From Rhizophagus irregularis (taxonomy: Eukaryota; Glomeromycota; Glomeromycetes; Glomerales; Glomeraceae): 64,000 nucleotides of DNA. The notes below the pieces were generated by a model, which had not been told where the DNA came from, ran no database searches, and saw only the letters and a program-made list of their open reading frames with translations. The position numbers and the translations under genes are program-made. The stretch spans positions 2,588,001 through 2,652,000 of the forward strand of contig NC_089451.1 of assembly GCF_026210795.1 (NCBI RefSeq), written 5' to 3'. Numbering within the stretch: position 1 is the stretch's first letter; each line of letters begins with the position of its first letter. Below, piece after piece: positions 24,221-35,119 of the stretch.

Positions 24221-26409
24221 TTTATCATTGAGCTCAACCACTACACCTAGCAAACAAGACCAAAAACCTATACCGGAACATGTTTATTACGCTTCTACAA
24301 AAGTCTTGGTATTCACATTGTACATCTAGATAATACCTTATAAGGTTAAGACCAGAAGCATTTACAGATTCGTACGATCCACAACATTAGCCCTGTTCAT
24401 TTCCGGTCGGTTGCATTTTTCGGTCAGATTTTGTTGTACAAAAATTATCCAATAAATTTTTTTTATTTTCGATCGCAAATTGAACTGCTTTAGATTGAAA
24501 TTTAGTTCGAACTCCTTCTATTGATATATATTTTTTTTTTAAATGTCACCTAAACAGAAATTATCTAATTTTGGTTGGTCATTTTTGGCGTTCGACCAAA
24601 AAACCCAAAAAAAAATTGGGCTAAAAGTTCAGAAAATGCAGATTCTAATAGAGACCCAAGTAATAAATGGAAACCTCATATATCTATTCAAAAAATCATT
24701 ACATTTCAACTTGAAAGATTAATCTCAAAATGAATTGATAAATTAGTTACAAGTTAATTAAGTTAATTTCTTTATAGGATCTCGTCCCCTAAAAATTTCA
24801 TGAAATTTGCGCTCAAAAATTGTGTATTTGCAATCATAATTTCATGTAGTTTAGGATGAAACCGATGTAGTGGCGCAGCTACACGTAAATATTTTTTTCC
24901 CTTTTTAATTAAAAGACCGTAAGTACAGGCACGAGAGTTCAACAAGATGTTCTAAGCTCAAGAATTATCATAGCAGTTACAAAAATTTAACACGTTAGCT
25001 AATTTATTGACATAATGATAATTATACGGTAAATTTTACTTTTTTAAGAAATGAATTTTTTTTCATCTATCACAAGGTATGCATCTTGAATCAACTTAAT
25101 GTTTAATCTTATAATATTTGAGAAAATAAAAAATTATATATCTAAAAATTATTTGTTCTTAAAGATTAAAGATTGATCAGGTCAAAAGAACCGATTTCAC
25201 CAATTACTTGAACATTCACATAGATAATCTATTAAGAAAGTTGAATTTAATGACATCCCGGATTAATACTTTATAAATTATGAGCGATTCATTGGACATT
25301 AAATTATACTTTTTTAAAATATCTATAAAAAAAAAGATTGCTATTAATTAGTATATAATAGTGTGATTGATGATGTACTTTGGACTAACGTTTAAATGCA
25401 TTTAAAATTCTCGAGAGAGAATTATTGAAATAATGAGCGATGATTCTATTATAATATTTCATCGTTTAATAAAGCTCTTAATGAATTCTGGATAATTTAA
25501 CTCCTAAGTAAAACATAGCTTCACATTTAATTTTGCCAATAATTTAAGAAAAATCCACGCGAGCTTTTATTGATTAAAAGTTTTTTTTTTATAGCCATTA
25601 TTTAAAAAGAAAAAAAAAACTGTCCGAGGTTTAATTAATTTAATTAATTTATTAAAGAGTTTATTGAAGTTCAAAAGCCGACTAATGAGAATTTCCTTGA
25701 TACCTGCTAAATTTTTAAAGTTCAAAGCTGATATTTGCATTTGAGGGATCACTATCTTAATTATGAATATTTTATTATATCTGAATTTTCTTAAATATCT
25801 GAAACTCCAATCCAATAAAAAATAAGTTAGCACTTAAAGAGTTTTTCTAATGAACAATGAACAAAAATATTACACCTTGCATTATTTCACTTGCATCTCA
25901 AAAGGTCCGTATTCGAAATGTTTATCATGTATAGCAATAAAGTATTTTTGAGACAAATATTTGTTAACTAATGTTCGTAAAATTTTGTTTAATTAGAGTT
26001 TCGCACAGGTCGAATTTAGTTAAGATTTAATGAACCGAAACGGATTATTATTAAAATAGAAAAAAATTTAAATAATGGAATTTCATAAATGATTTATTAT
26101 GCGTGAATTACCTTTGAGGGGCAAATTTTTTAGATTTTTTGAAGTGGTGAAAAGATATTAAAGATATTCGTCACCTTAAATAATTAGAATTTAATCTTTT
26201 CGTCCAAATGTGTTATTTTAAATTTTGACTTTAAAGTTTCAATGATTTAATATTAGAACAAAGTTGAAACCGTCTTTTGCAAGAAAAGTATTACAAGATT
26301 TTAGAAGAAAAACAAAAGAAGGAAATATTTCTAACAATAATGGTGTTGAGTTAGTTTGGTAAAATATAAAACTTAGTGGATATCCGTCTGTGAATATTTT
26401 TTACCCATT

Positions 26410-26451
26410 CACCTGATCGGCAAAGGAACTTATGCATTTGCCGATCAGGTG
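26410..26451. repeat. 42-bp hairpin with perfect 15-bp arms
   Basis: CACCTGATCGGCAAA and TTTGCCGATCAGGTG are exact reverse complements around a 12-base loop, ~170 bp upstream of the kinase-channel fusion start. Confidence 0.85.
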
Positions 26452-26552
26452 AGGACACTGTGAGGACTATTCAATTGCTTTATCCGCAATATCTTGATAG
26501 CACAGATTATCATCCACTTACTAATTTAGTTAAATTTCACAATTACGCCAAG

Positions 26553-26567
26553 TATGTAGTGTAACTT
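26553..26567 (+). promoter_or_regulatory. Conserved upstream block of the kinase paralogues (copy 1)
   Basis: TATGTAGTGTAACTT lies 58 bp before the ATG, preceded by ACGCCAAG. The same block precedes the other plus-strand kinases at 34881, 50509 and 59922. Conservation in otherwise divergent flanks suggests a promoter or transcription-start element. Confidence 0.5.
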
Positions 26568-26624
26568 GTGTAAGTATTTAAATGAAAATGCTCGCCGATC
26601 TTTCTTAGAGGGAAACAAAAAAAA

Positions 26625-29036
26625 ATGTCAATTCATAAAACCAATCCAACGTTTAATGATTTGTTAGAAAGAATAACCACCGAAGAACATATCATACATT
26701 ATGAAATTTCAGAATTCAAAAATTTACAACCAATAGGAAGTGGTTCATTTGGAAGTGTCTTTCGTGCTAATTGGAAAAATACTGATAAATATTTCGCTCT
26801 AAAAAGGTTTAATAACGATAAAACGACGCTAAAAGAGGTTGTCAACGAGGTATCAAGATTCACCATTATAATAATAATGTATATAATTTTTTTTATATAA
26901 TAACTAATTTATAGTTGTTTAAAGATAAAATTACATAAGAGAGTTGATTTTCATGAAAATATTTTGCAGCTCTATGGAATCACAAAAATAGAAGAAACTG
27001 GTAGGTTTATCATGTACCATACAATATTATTAAATGAGTTATTTTTAATAGATGTAATTTTTTTTTATGTGTAGTTCAACAAACATACACACTGGTTTTG
27101 GAATACGCTGACAGTGGTACATTAACAACTTATTTAAATGAGCATTTTAACGAGCTTAAATGGAATGATAAATATCAGTTAGCATTGCAACTAGCCAGTG
27201 CGATAGCGTATATGCATGAATGTGATATTATTCATTGCGATCTGGTAATAATTCATAACTTTGATTTATTGATTTTTATACCAAATAAACTAATCAATAT
27301 TAATGCAATTATAACAGCATTCAGGTAATATACTTATGCATCGGAAAAAGATAAAAGTAGCAGATTTTGGTTTATCAAGAAAAATTTCTTCGTCAAGTAA
27401 TCCGTCAAAACTATTTGGTGCAATACCTTATATGGATCCAAAAGCTTTAAATAAAGATCTAAATTATAAATTAAATAAAAAATCTGATGTATATAGCGTT
27501 GGAATTTTAATGTGGCAAATTTCAAGTGGATATTTACCGTTTTCTACAAAGTCCGCTAATTATGATGAACGTTTTATCTTCATATCTATAATAAATGGTA
27601 AACGAGAAGAAATTATTGTTGGTACTCCCGTTAATTATAGTAATTTATATACAGGTAAATAATAACTAATGATTTTTTTTATGGAATTTACATTTATAAT
27701 TAACAGTAATTCATATTATTTAGAATGTTGGAGATATGAACCAAATGAACGTCCAAATATGCAAGATGTTGTTTCAGAACTTAAAACAATAATTTCTTCT
27801 GAAAAACATGATATAGTTATTGATTTTATTAATGAAACGGAGAATAATTCATTTAATTCATTTGAAATACATAAAATAGCTTCTAGATCAAACAAAGGAA
27901 CTTTAGACTTAAATGATGAATTAATGTTATCAAATAATAGATTGAATATTAATAATATTGATAGTAAAAATAGCTATATACGGTATGATTGGATTTTGGA
28001 TTTATTTAAAATTTTATGGATAATATTTTTAACAAAATCATACAAAATCAAACAAAATGAGAGAAATAAGTTGGGCCCTTTTTCATTTCTTCGATTTCTT
28101 ATTTTTGCCATTTGCTTTGTATTAATTAGCTGGGCATATTTGAATCATAGTACTATTATAAATGAAAAATTTTTAATGGCATTAATTATTATATTCTATT
28201 ATTTGGCATATTACCAACTTGTAACTGAATTGTTACAGTTTAATTATCTTGGACTTAAAAAATATTTTGGTAAAATATTTAACAGTTTTGACATGATTTC
28301 CATTGTACTATCGGTAGCGGTAATGACAAAATTGCTTAAAAATTTTCAAATTTCTGATGGTTTTGAAAGTGTTATAGAATCTGATACTGCGGGAATATCA
28401 TTCTCTATTTTCCTGCTTTGGATCAAACTGGTAGGTTATTTATTGATCATCATCTATATATAAAAATATATTTACCAGATTTTATTATTTTAGATTTTAT
28501 ACCTTCGAAAAATATCAAGTAAAAAAAATTATTCGATTTAAATTAAATAATTTTTACATATAATTTTTATTAATTAACTTATTTTATTTCACTTGATAGA
28601 TATTGGCATCTATATCTATCGCGTCACAATTATTTTCAAGAAAATATTTCCGTTCTTCTTATTTATGTTAATTGTTATACTTGCATCCGCACATACAATG
28701 TAATACAAAAACTTTATTAATTTATTCATTTAGTTTATAAAATTAATTCAACTTTTATTTTTCATATGTAGGTTTATTTTACTTAGAGATACTAAGAATA
28801 TTAAAATAAAAGAAACGACATACACCGGTAGTGCCGCAGATGTTGTTACAGATACAACGTTCAATTTCGAACTTGAAACCCTACGTCTAAAGGAGATAGT
28901 TTCCATTCTTTCCGAGAACATTAGCATTTCCAAAAGCAATACAAAGCTGATAGATACAACATTTGATATCGAACTTGAAATCCTACGTCTAGAGATAGGG
29001 ATGGTTAGGTCGGTCCTGGTCCGGTCTTGGTCCTAG
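26625..29036 (+). CDS. Protein kinase fused to an Ion_trans-type channel, truncated by a transposon
   Basis: Eight exons in perfect phase: 26625-26849, 26925-27000, 27075-27244, 27318-27654, 27724-28430, 28494-28518 (25 nt), 28600-28699 (100 nt) and 28772-29036, giving 634 residues. The N-terminal kinase has glycine loop GSGSFGSV near 38, lysine in ALK at 60, catalytic loop HCDLHSGNIL at 154 (Cys for Arg), DFG at 173, and an [11 protein letters not shown] end near 270. Within exon 5 it passes without an intron into channel sequence (from ~360: [14 protein letters not shown], then [20 protein letters not shown]). It covers the early helices and the pore-proximal exons. Exons 6 and 7 have exactly the lengths of channel exons 8 and 9. 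The pore exon is cut by an hAT element, where the frame stops at 29034-29036. A functional channel is unlikely today. Confidence 0.8.
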
Positions 29037-31620
29037 GACCTTCAAGTCCTATTGAACGGACCCGCGGACAGGTCCTAGCATAAAGAGTCCTAGGACTTAA
29101 GTCCTATCAGGTCCGGTCCAGGACCAGGTCTCTGGACCTGGTCCTGAACTTTAAGTTCTTATGATAATTATTTAATTTATTATAGATATACATAATAATT
29201 TAAATTTTATTCGGGATAAATCAATGATAATCTTTTATTATATGTAGTAAAAAAATGTAATTCAATATAATATTTTAATTTTTTACAATTTATTGTGGTT
29301 TATTTATACTAAACCTTATTTAGTTTAGATCGTTAAACACTAATAAATGACATAATATAAATTCTAATTAAGCCACATTTTTTTCTCCAACGCAATTATC
29401 TATCCAACTCTTCGCACACAAGGACGCTCTTGCAGTTTCCAGTTGCAGTCGATTTTGGGTTTTTGTAATTGTATTACCAGCAATGGAAAATGCTAATTGT
29501 GTAAAATAAGTACGAAATGTGTAAAAAATAAGACGTTAAATAATTATTTTAACCACCAAACCACCTACCCTGTTCACATGCAACGCTTGTGGATTGTATG
29601 GCTAAATAATACCTTGCCATTAATGACAATACCGGAAATTCAGTGAAATGAGCTTGCCACCAAAGAATTACTTCTACATTCTCATCACAAGGCAACGCTA
29701 GGTAGCGTTCTATTTCTGCAAAATCAGGATTATGTGAAGGTAATGAGGGTGAAGCTTGCGGTGTTTCGCCAATTTCTCCTAAACGTTGTTTCTTTAGTTG
29801 GCGAAAATATTCCCTTCCTGATGCATTATTTTCTTTAGGAATTTTAGGAATAGAAGTTAGTAGTCGTGGGTTTAGCTATAATAAAGTGCAAATTGTTCTT
29901 TTAAGGTAACAATTGCTTTTGTTGTTGGTTCGCCTGATTCAAAGACAGTAATTTTATTTCGTGGGTCTAAAATTGTTGCAATTGTAGTAGCATCATCAAG
30001 AATCGTCCAGTATTCCATGATCTTTTGATTTATTGAATCGGCTAACATGTACTGATCATTTTTTTCCATACAGTACTTTAAGTGATCCCGAATTTCATTA
30101 AAATAGAATCGCACGTCGGCTATGGTTGGATATTTTGAACCCGAAAGATTTTTTGTTGCTCTTTCAAGTGGTTCTAAAATGATTATTGTTTCCTATAGTT
30201 ATTTTAAGTAAATTGAGTATTTTATTATTATTTTGATTGTTTATTATTATTCTTAAGTATTTTACGATTAAAGTGATTTCTAATTTTGTGAAAAAATAAA
30301 TAAAAATATATCTTTATACCTTTATTTTTTTCCATGCTGAAGTGTTTGGCATTAAATCTCGTACATTTTCATGTTTGATTGCAAGCATTTTTAACGCCAT
30401 TTCCATTCGTTGAAGTTTGCAAAGCATGTAATAAGTGGAATTCCACCTGGTTTCTACATCAACTTCAGGTCGAAGATATTCCATTTTTTCCATAGAACAT
30501 GACTCACGTAAATCATCACATAACAAAACTGAATTTTTAATTTTTACCATCAACTTACGCACACGTAAAATTTCTTCATCAACTATTTCCAATCCTTGTT
30601 TAGCTGCAAGGTTAAGAATATGTGCTGAGCAGCGGTAATGACTAAAAGAAGTATTATAATCTAAAGCTCTTTCAAATTCTTCTGATAACCTTCTTCCACA
30701 TACTATCATAGCAGATTCATTATCAATAGTGAGTGCTAGTGCTTTACTCACTAAATTGAATTCACTAAGAACACTATTAATCGCAGACGCCATATTAATT
30801 CCTGTATGATAAGTTTTGAACGGAATTATGTCAAGTAAAAAATGCCGGAGAGTCCAGTTTTCGTCAATATAGTGAATGGTTAATCCAAGATATGCTTCAC
30901 TACTTAATGTTGAGGCCCACAAGTCAGCAGTGAATGAGACTTTTCCGGGTATTTTTTTTATATCATAATGGATATTTAGACGACGTTTATTAAATTCTTG
31001 GATAGTCATCTCTTTAATTTGGTGGCAGTCAGGAATTTTATAGCAAGGATCAAAAACATTCATCATATTAACGAATTTTTCATTCTCAACAACTCTAAAA
31101 GGTTGCTGGTCAGCAATTATCCAAGTAATAACAGCATCATCTCGCTCTTCTTTCTCTTTTGCAGGCCATGGGTCTTTACATTTAAACTTTAAGGTTGTTT
31201 GTTTTCGAACTTTTTGAATTACTATACAATGTTTACTTGTAAGATGCCATCCAATACTAGAATTTCCTGACTTAGTAGAAAATACATAACCACAAGTTTT
31301 ACATACAGGTACTCCAGGATGAGAGGGATTTTACAAGTTACATAAGACTATATTGAAGCAGTTTTACGTGAAGGTTCCTCTATTTCATCAACTACTATGT
31401 CATCAATATCTGGAATAAACGCGTCATTTGGATTGTTAAAGACACTGCTCATTATTACATGTACACGTTAAAAAATTAAAAATGTGAAAAGATTAGAATT
31501 ACGAAAATCGGAAAATCTGATCATTATATCATTATATAATATTATTAGCTATTTTATTGGTTAGGACTTTTTAGGACCAGATCTTCACCAGTCCTAAATC
31601 AGGACCTAAAGATCCAACAT
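28996..31620. mobile_element. hAT-superfamily transposon inserted in the channel pore exon
   Basis: Both ends carry clustered GGTCCT/AGGACC motifs. The left end begins near TAGGGATGGTTAGGTCGG and the right end finishes near AGGACCTAAAGATCCAACAT. Host sequence homologous to the channel exon resumes at 31621 (CAATAGAAGCTGGATATTT against CAATAATGGCTGCATATTT in the intact paralogue). The enclosed minus-strand gene is a BED/hAT transposase. The 8-bp target duplication is no longer clear. Confidence 0.8.
29368..31452 (-). pseudogene. BED-finger hAT transposase (broken)
   Basis: ATG at 31450-31452 starts MSSVFNNPNDAFIPDIDD. After a stop and frameshift near 31348 comes a BED zinc finger (CKTCGYVF ... 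HLTSKH). The RNase-H-like core is open from 31066 (SFTADLWAS, LTIDNESAMIV, HYRCSAHILNLAAK, RWNSTYYML). An intron at ~30194-30320 joins it to a helical segment ending FALYYS. A second frameshift at ~29872 leads into a segment with LNPRLLTSIPKIP. An intron at ~29480-29568 joins this to the hATC dimerisation motif (SVACEQ | AFSIAGNTITKT). Stop is at 29368. About 680 residues in all, usual for hAT. Two disablements suggest it is inactive or carries sequence errors. Confidence 0.8.
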
Positions 31621-31650
31621 CAATAGAAGCTGGATATTTAAGGATAGGTA

Positions 31651-32079
31651 CAGTGCATGCAACTTAGTCACAACAAAAAAATTTTAAGTGGCCAAATTTA
31701 AAATGTCAATTTATATCACATGATACATTAAACTTGCAATTTTATTGGTTAGATTTATATAATTAAAATTATAATTCTTAATTCTGGCCAGATTTATATA
31801 TAATTTTAGCCAGATTTATATAGCTAAAGTAATTTTAGCCAGATTTACACATAATTTTGGTCAGAGTAAAGTGGCCAAAATATAGTAAAATATTTTAACT
31901 TTGAATTGCTACTATATTAAAAAACATTTTATAGAAAATTTAAAACTATAGCTTTGTTAAGTTTGTTTTGTTTTATTATTGTATAATTAATACTTTACAT
32001 TTATTATTTTTTTTTTTGAGGGAGTAGTAGTAATTTGAATTTTATCAATTTGGTTGTTGTGACTAAGTTGTATGCACTG
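31651..32079. mobile_element. 429-bp pogo-like MITE in the channel pore exon
   Basis: CAGTGCATGCAACTTAGTCA on the left and TGACTAAGTTGTATGCACTG on the right form near-perfect inverted repeats, flanked by TA at 31649-31650 and 32080-32081. Removing it joins GGATATTTAAGGATAGGTA to GTAATTTGAATCAAAG, which aligns continuously with the intact channel exon (CATATTTTTGGACTAGTAAT). It is therefore an independent insertion close to the hAT element. Confidence 0.8.
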
Positions 32080-32081
32080 TA

Positions 32082-32200
32082 GTAATTTGAATCAAAGAGA
32101 TGAATTTGATTTTGGGCTGTAGATTTAGTTACTTTGATCGCTAGTGTTTTATTTGTAACAATTTTACAGAATATGTTGATGGCTTTTATGGGTAAGTTTT
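32082..32200 (+). pseudogene. Downstream remnant of the kinase-channel fusion (pore and last helix)
   Basis: GAATTTGATTTTGGGCTGTA corresponds to the FDFWAVD pore segment with one T lost. It continues through the last helix (LFVTILQNMLMAFMG) to a donor-like GGTAAG. This shows that the hAT element and MITE split a once continuous exon. Confidence 0.7.
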
Positions 32201-32858
32201 TTTTATCAATTATTTATATATATTTTATTTGTTGTTGTAGAGTCAAATATTAAACAATACAAACTAAAGGTAGTGTTAGGTCAGTTCTTTAACACTTAAA
32301 AATATTAAGCAGATTATTTAATTATGTAAGCAGAAGGTTTATATATAATAATAAACAGTATATAATATATGGTACAGTATATCGAAAAATATCCAATCAG
32401 ACGTGTAGTATAGTCCTTTATGTCAGCATATATACATTCAATCACGAATAAAGGATTTCACACAAATAAAACTTATCAATAAACAATAATGAGATAACCT
32501 TTTATTATTTTAAATAAAACTTTATTATCTTTTCGTTATCTGTTGTTATCTGAAAGAAATATCACTACAAAAAAATTGACCTGTATTTATAATAAAATTG
32601 TACATATAATATATATCTAAATAATTAATAAATTTAACATATTTAACATATTTAACAAATTTCACATATTTAATGAATTTAATATATCTAATCTATCTAA
32701 ATCTAATATATTTTATATATTTAATATGTTCGATATGTCAATCACTCGATCATATTAAACATATCAACCTTTTCGTAATTCCGAACAGCACATGATAATC
32801 ACATGACAGTAGCGTTACATCATCAAAATTCGAACTGATAAAACATTAAGAACCTAAA

Positions 32859-32955
32859 AGAAGATCCCGGTGCTATTTTATAAAGGATTTGTAGAAAAAT
32901 CTACATTTACAAAACATGTCTTTAATTGACGAAGCTTCAATTTTTGTGTATAAAA
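32859..32955 (+). pseudogene. Remnant of the channel last exon
   Basis: The RKDGPG-LIYKDIEEKF segment survives as AAAGAAGATCCCGGTGCTAT and following bases, ending with GACGAAGCTTCAATTTTT. Similar debris is found at ~44690-44860 and ~48960-49200. Confidence 0.6.
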
Positions 32956-33944
32956 TGATGATTAATTACAAATTGCTATGTAATAATTATTGTTTAAATA
33001 AATTAATGAATATATCTTAAAGACTTGACTTACATTATAATAAAATACTGTATATTTATTTATATTATTTATATTTGAATTATATAGTTCATTTTGAAAA
33101 ACGTGGATTATGAATTATCCCTTAAATGATTACAATTTCAAAATTGGTTAATTCATATATACGCAAAATTTCACTAATTATTAATTGGTTTTTTTTATTA
33201 CTGACTTGGAAGTAAATGTTTGTCGACACAAAAAAAATTGCAGGCAATTTCCCTGAAATTTTCAATATTATTTATACCATATATATGTATGTACTGTACA
33301 TTATATTAAATGATTGTGAATTTTTTTTCATTTTTATATAAGAATTAATACAAATTTATTATAAATGTATTATTTTTTTTTAGTAGGATTTTTGATATTA
33401 ATAGTTGTTTTATGTTTATACTTTATACAATACTTTGATATCAATAAACTATGTCGTACTCCTTATGCATAATTTTGATATTTGTGTAAGGTGTAATTTG
33501 ACCTACTTCACAACTATAGTAATTTAGATGGTTGTTGTTGGTAAAAATTTGCAATTTATTTTTACAAAATTATAAAATTCAATAAAATATAATAAATAGA
33601 TAAATATTAATCGTAAAAAGATAAAATTTAGTTTGATTTGTCTTATTGTAATGCACAAAATATTAGTAATTACGTTTATAGTGTTAATAAATAGTGTAAG
33701 AATATGTTATTAACTTTTATAAAAATTTAAGTCATAATAATTCACTGCTAAGACTATAAATGGCCACAATTTAGTACAACATGTTGAGGTATCCCTCTAT
33801 GACTACTAGTATCTAATAATTTACTTATTTTTAAATTATTTTATCTGAAAATTGGTACCATTTTACTAATTTATACCCAGTTTCCGATTGGCTTTCCTTA
33901 TTCTGCTTTCTTATTGGCTTATTCTGCACACGTGATTTTACAAC

Positions 33945-34036
33945 CAATAGAAAATGGTTCATTTGGAAGCGTCTTTCATGCTAATTGGAAAAGTACTGAT
34001 AATACTGAACGATGATAAAAGAGGTTGTTAACGAGG
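33945..34036 (+). pseudogene. Kinase exon 1 remnant
   Basis: Encodes QPIENGSFGSVFHANWKSTD, followed by a shortened, shifted end and GTTGTTAACGAGGTAT, which is the conserved exon 1 donor of the paralogues. No other kinase exons follow before 35100. Confidence 0.75.
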
Positions 34037-34878
34037 TATAAAGATAAATATATATATATCTCTCAGTATACTATGAAATCTATCAAAAGAGTTACAAACT
34101 AATATATATACTGTATTCCGCTCTTGGCCTGTACGACAGATCTGACATTTTACAATGAGGAGGGTTCAGCCGATACATTTGTTTCTGCAACGGAGATGTA
34201 ATCTTGCATAAGTTTGCATAATCTTACGTAATTTATGATTTATAATGTAAACTTACGCATGGTTACGGTATACCGGTTAAAGTAAAAAACAATAAAGCAT
34301 AATACCGTAACAAATATATCATTAACCGAAATTTTATTTTTACTTAATATTTTATATTTTATTGAAAAATTTTTTCTAGCCTATTAAAGAAATATTATCG
34401 CTACTCAATATGATATAAACATTTTAGACGTAAAAAAGAAACTACTTTCACATGCTTTTCTTGATATGAATTCTAGAAAAATCATTAATAGCAGCATTTT
34501 AGTGTGCTACACTTGTTTTTTTAAAATCATTATTTTTCGTTATTTTTTAATAAATACTTTTAAAGACAATTGAAGGAAAATAAGGTTTAGTAATATAATT
34601 ATATTGTTAAATGTGGTTAACACAATGAACTTTGTGTAACATTATCCATCCCATTTAGAAAAAAACACTTCTTTTTATCAAAAAAAAGAAAAAGTTTATT
34701 GTAACCAAGGTTTGATAATCCGAATTATTACTTACGGTCAACTAACCTTAGTAATGTATAGTCTTTTTTAACACGATGTGGTTATGTGTCGAACTTTAGA
34801 AAGAAAAAAAAATGACTAAGTCTTATATAAATAGCAACCAACAACTCCTTATATGGTTATGATAAATAAAATGATCAA

Positions 34879-34893
34879 CGTGTAGTGTAACTT
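34879..34893 (+). promoter_or_regulatory. Conserved upstream block of the kinase paralogues (copy 2)
   Basis: CGTGTAGTGTAACTT lies ~227 bp before the ATG at 35120. It is the most diverged and most distant copy of the block seen at 26553, 50509 and 59922. Confidence 0.35.
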
Positions 34894-35119
34894 TATGATT
34901 TTACGTAGTATATAATAAACGAAAATACGAAATTATCCCACCATAAACTAATATAAAATACCCCAATATTTTTTGCTTAACTATAATTTTTGTTAAAACT
35001 AAAACTATCTAAAAAAAAACTATCGAATAAATTAATTACTAACATAATATATTTCTCTTCCTGGTTCTTTTGAAATTAATAAAAACCAACACTTTGATTA
35101 TTATAAAATATTGAAAAAA

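Larger units (their letters stand above)
23499..26550. other. 3-kb intergenic region
   Basis: No gene is supported on either strand. It holds two CAAAGCTA(A/G)CGTTT segments (~23907 and ~23957), the dispersed repeat at 24115-24220, and a hairpin at 26410-26451. Confidence 0.5.
32201..35100. other. AT-rich spacer with gene debris, upstream of the second kinase
   Basis: No intact gene is present. It holds the channel remnant at ~32859, an ATTTAACAT-type short repeat at 32630-32720, a kinase exon 1 remnant at 33945-34036, and a TGTAATCTTGCATAA-containing block (~34198) shared with ~49420. Confidence 0.5.

Noticed and set aside
26625-28463. Idea that the kinase-channel join is an assembly chimera
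   Set aside because: The junction lies inside one exon with perfect phase through seven introns, and a second locus (42.96-44.86 kb) shows the same junction.
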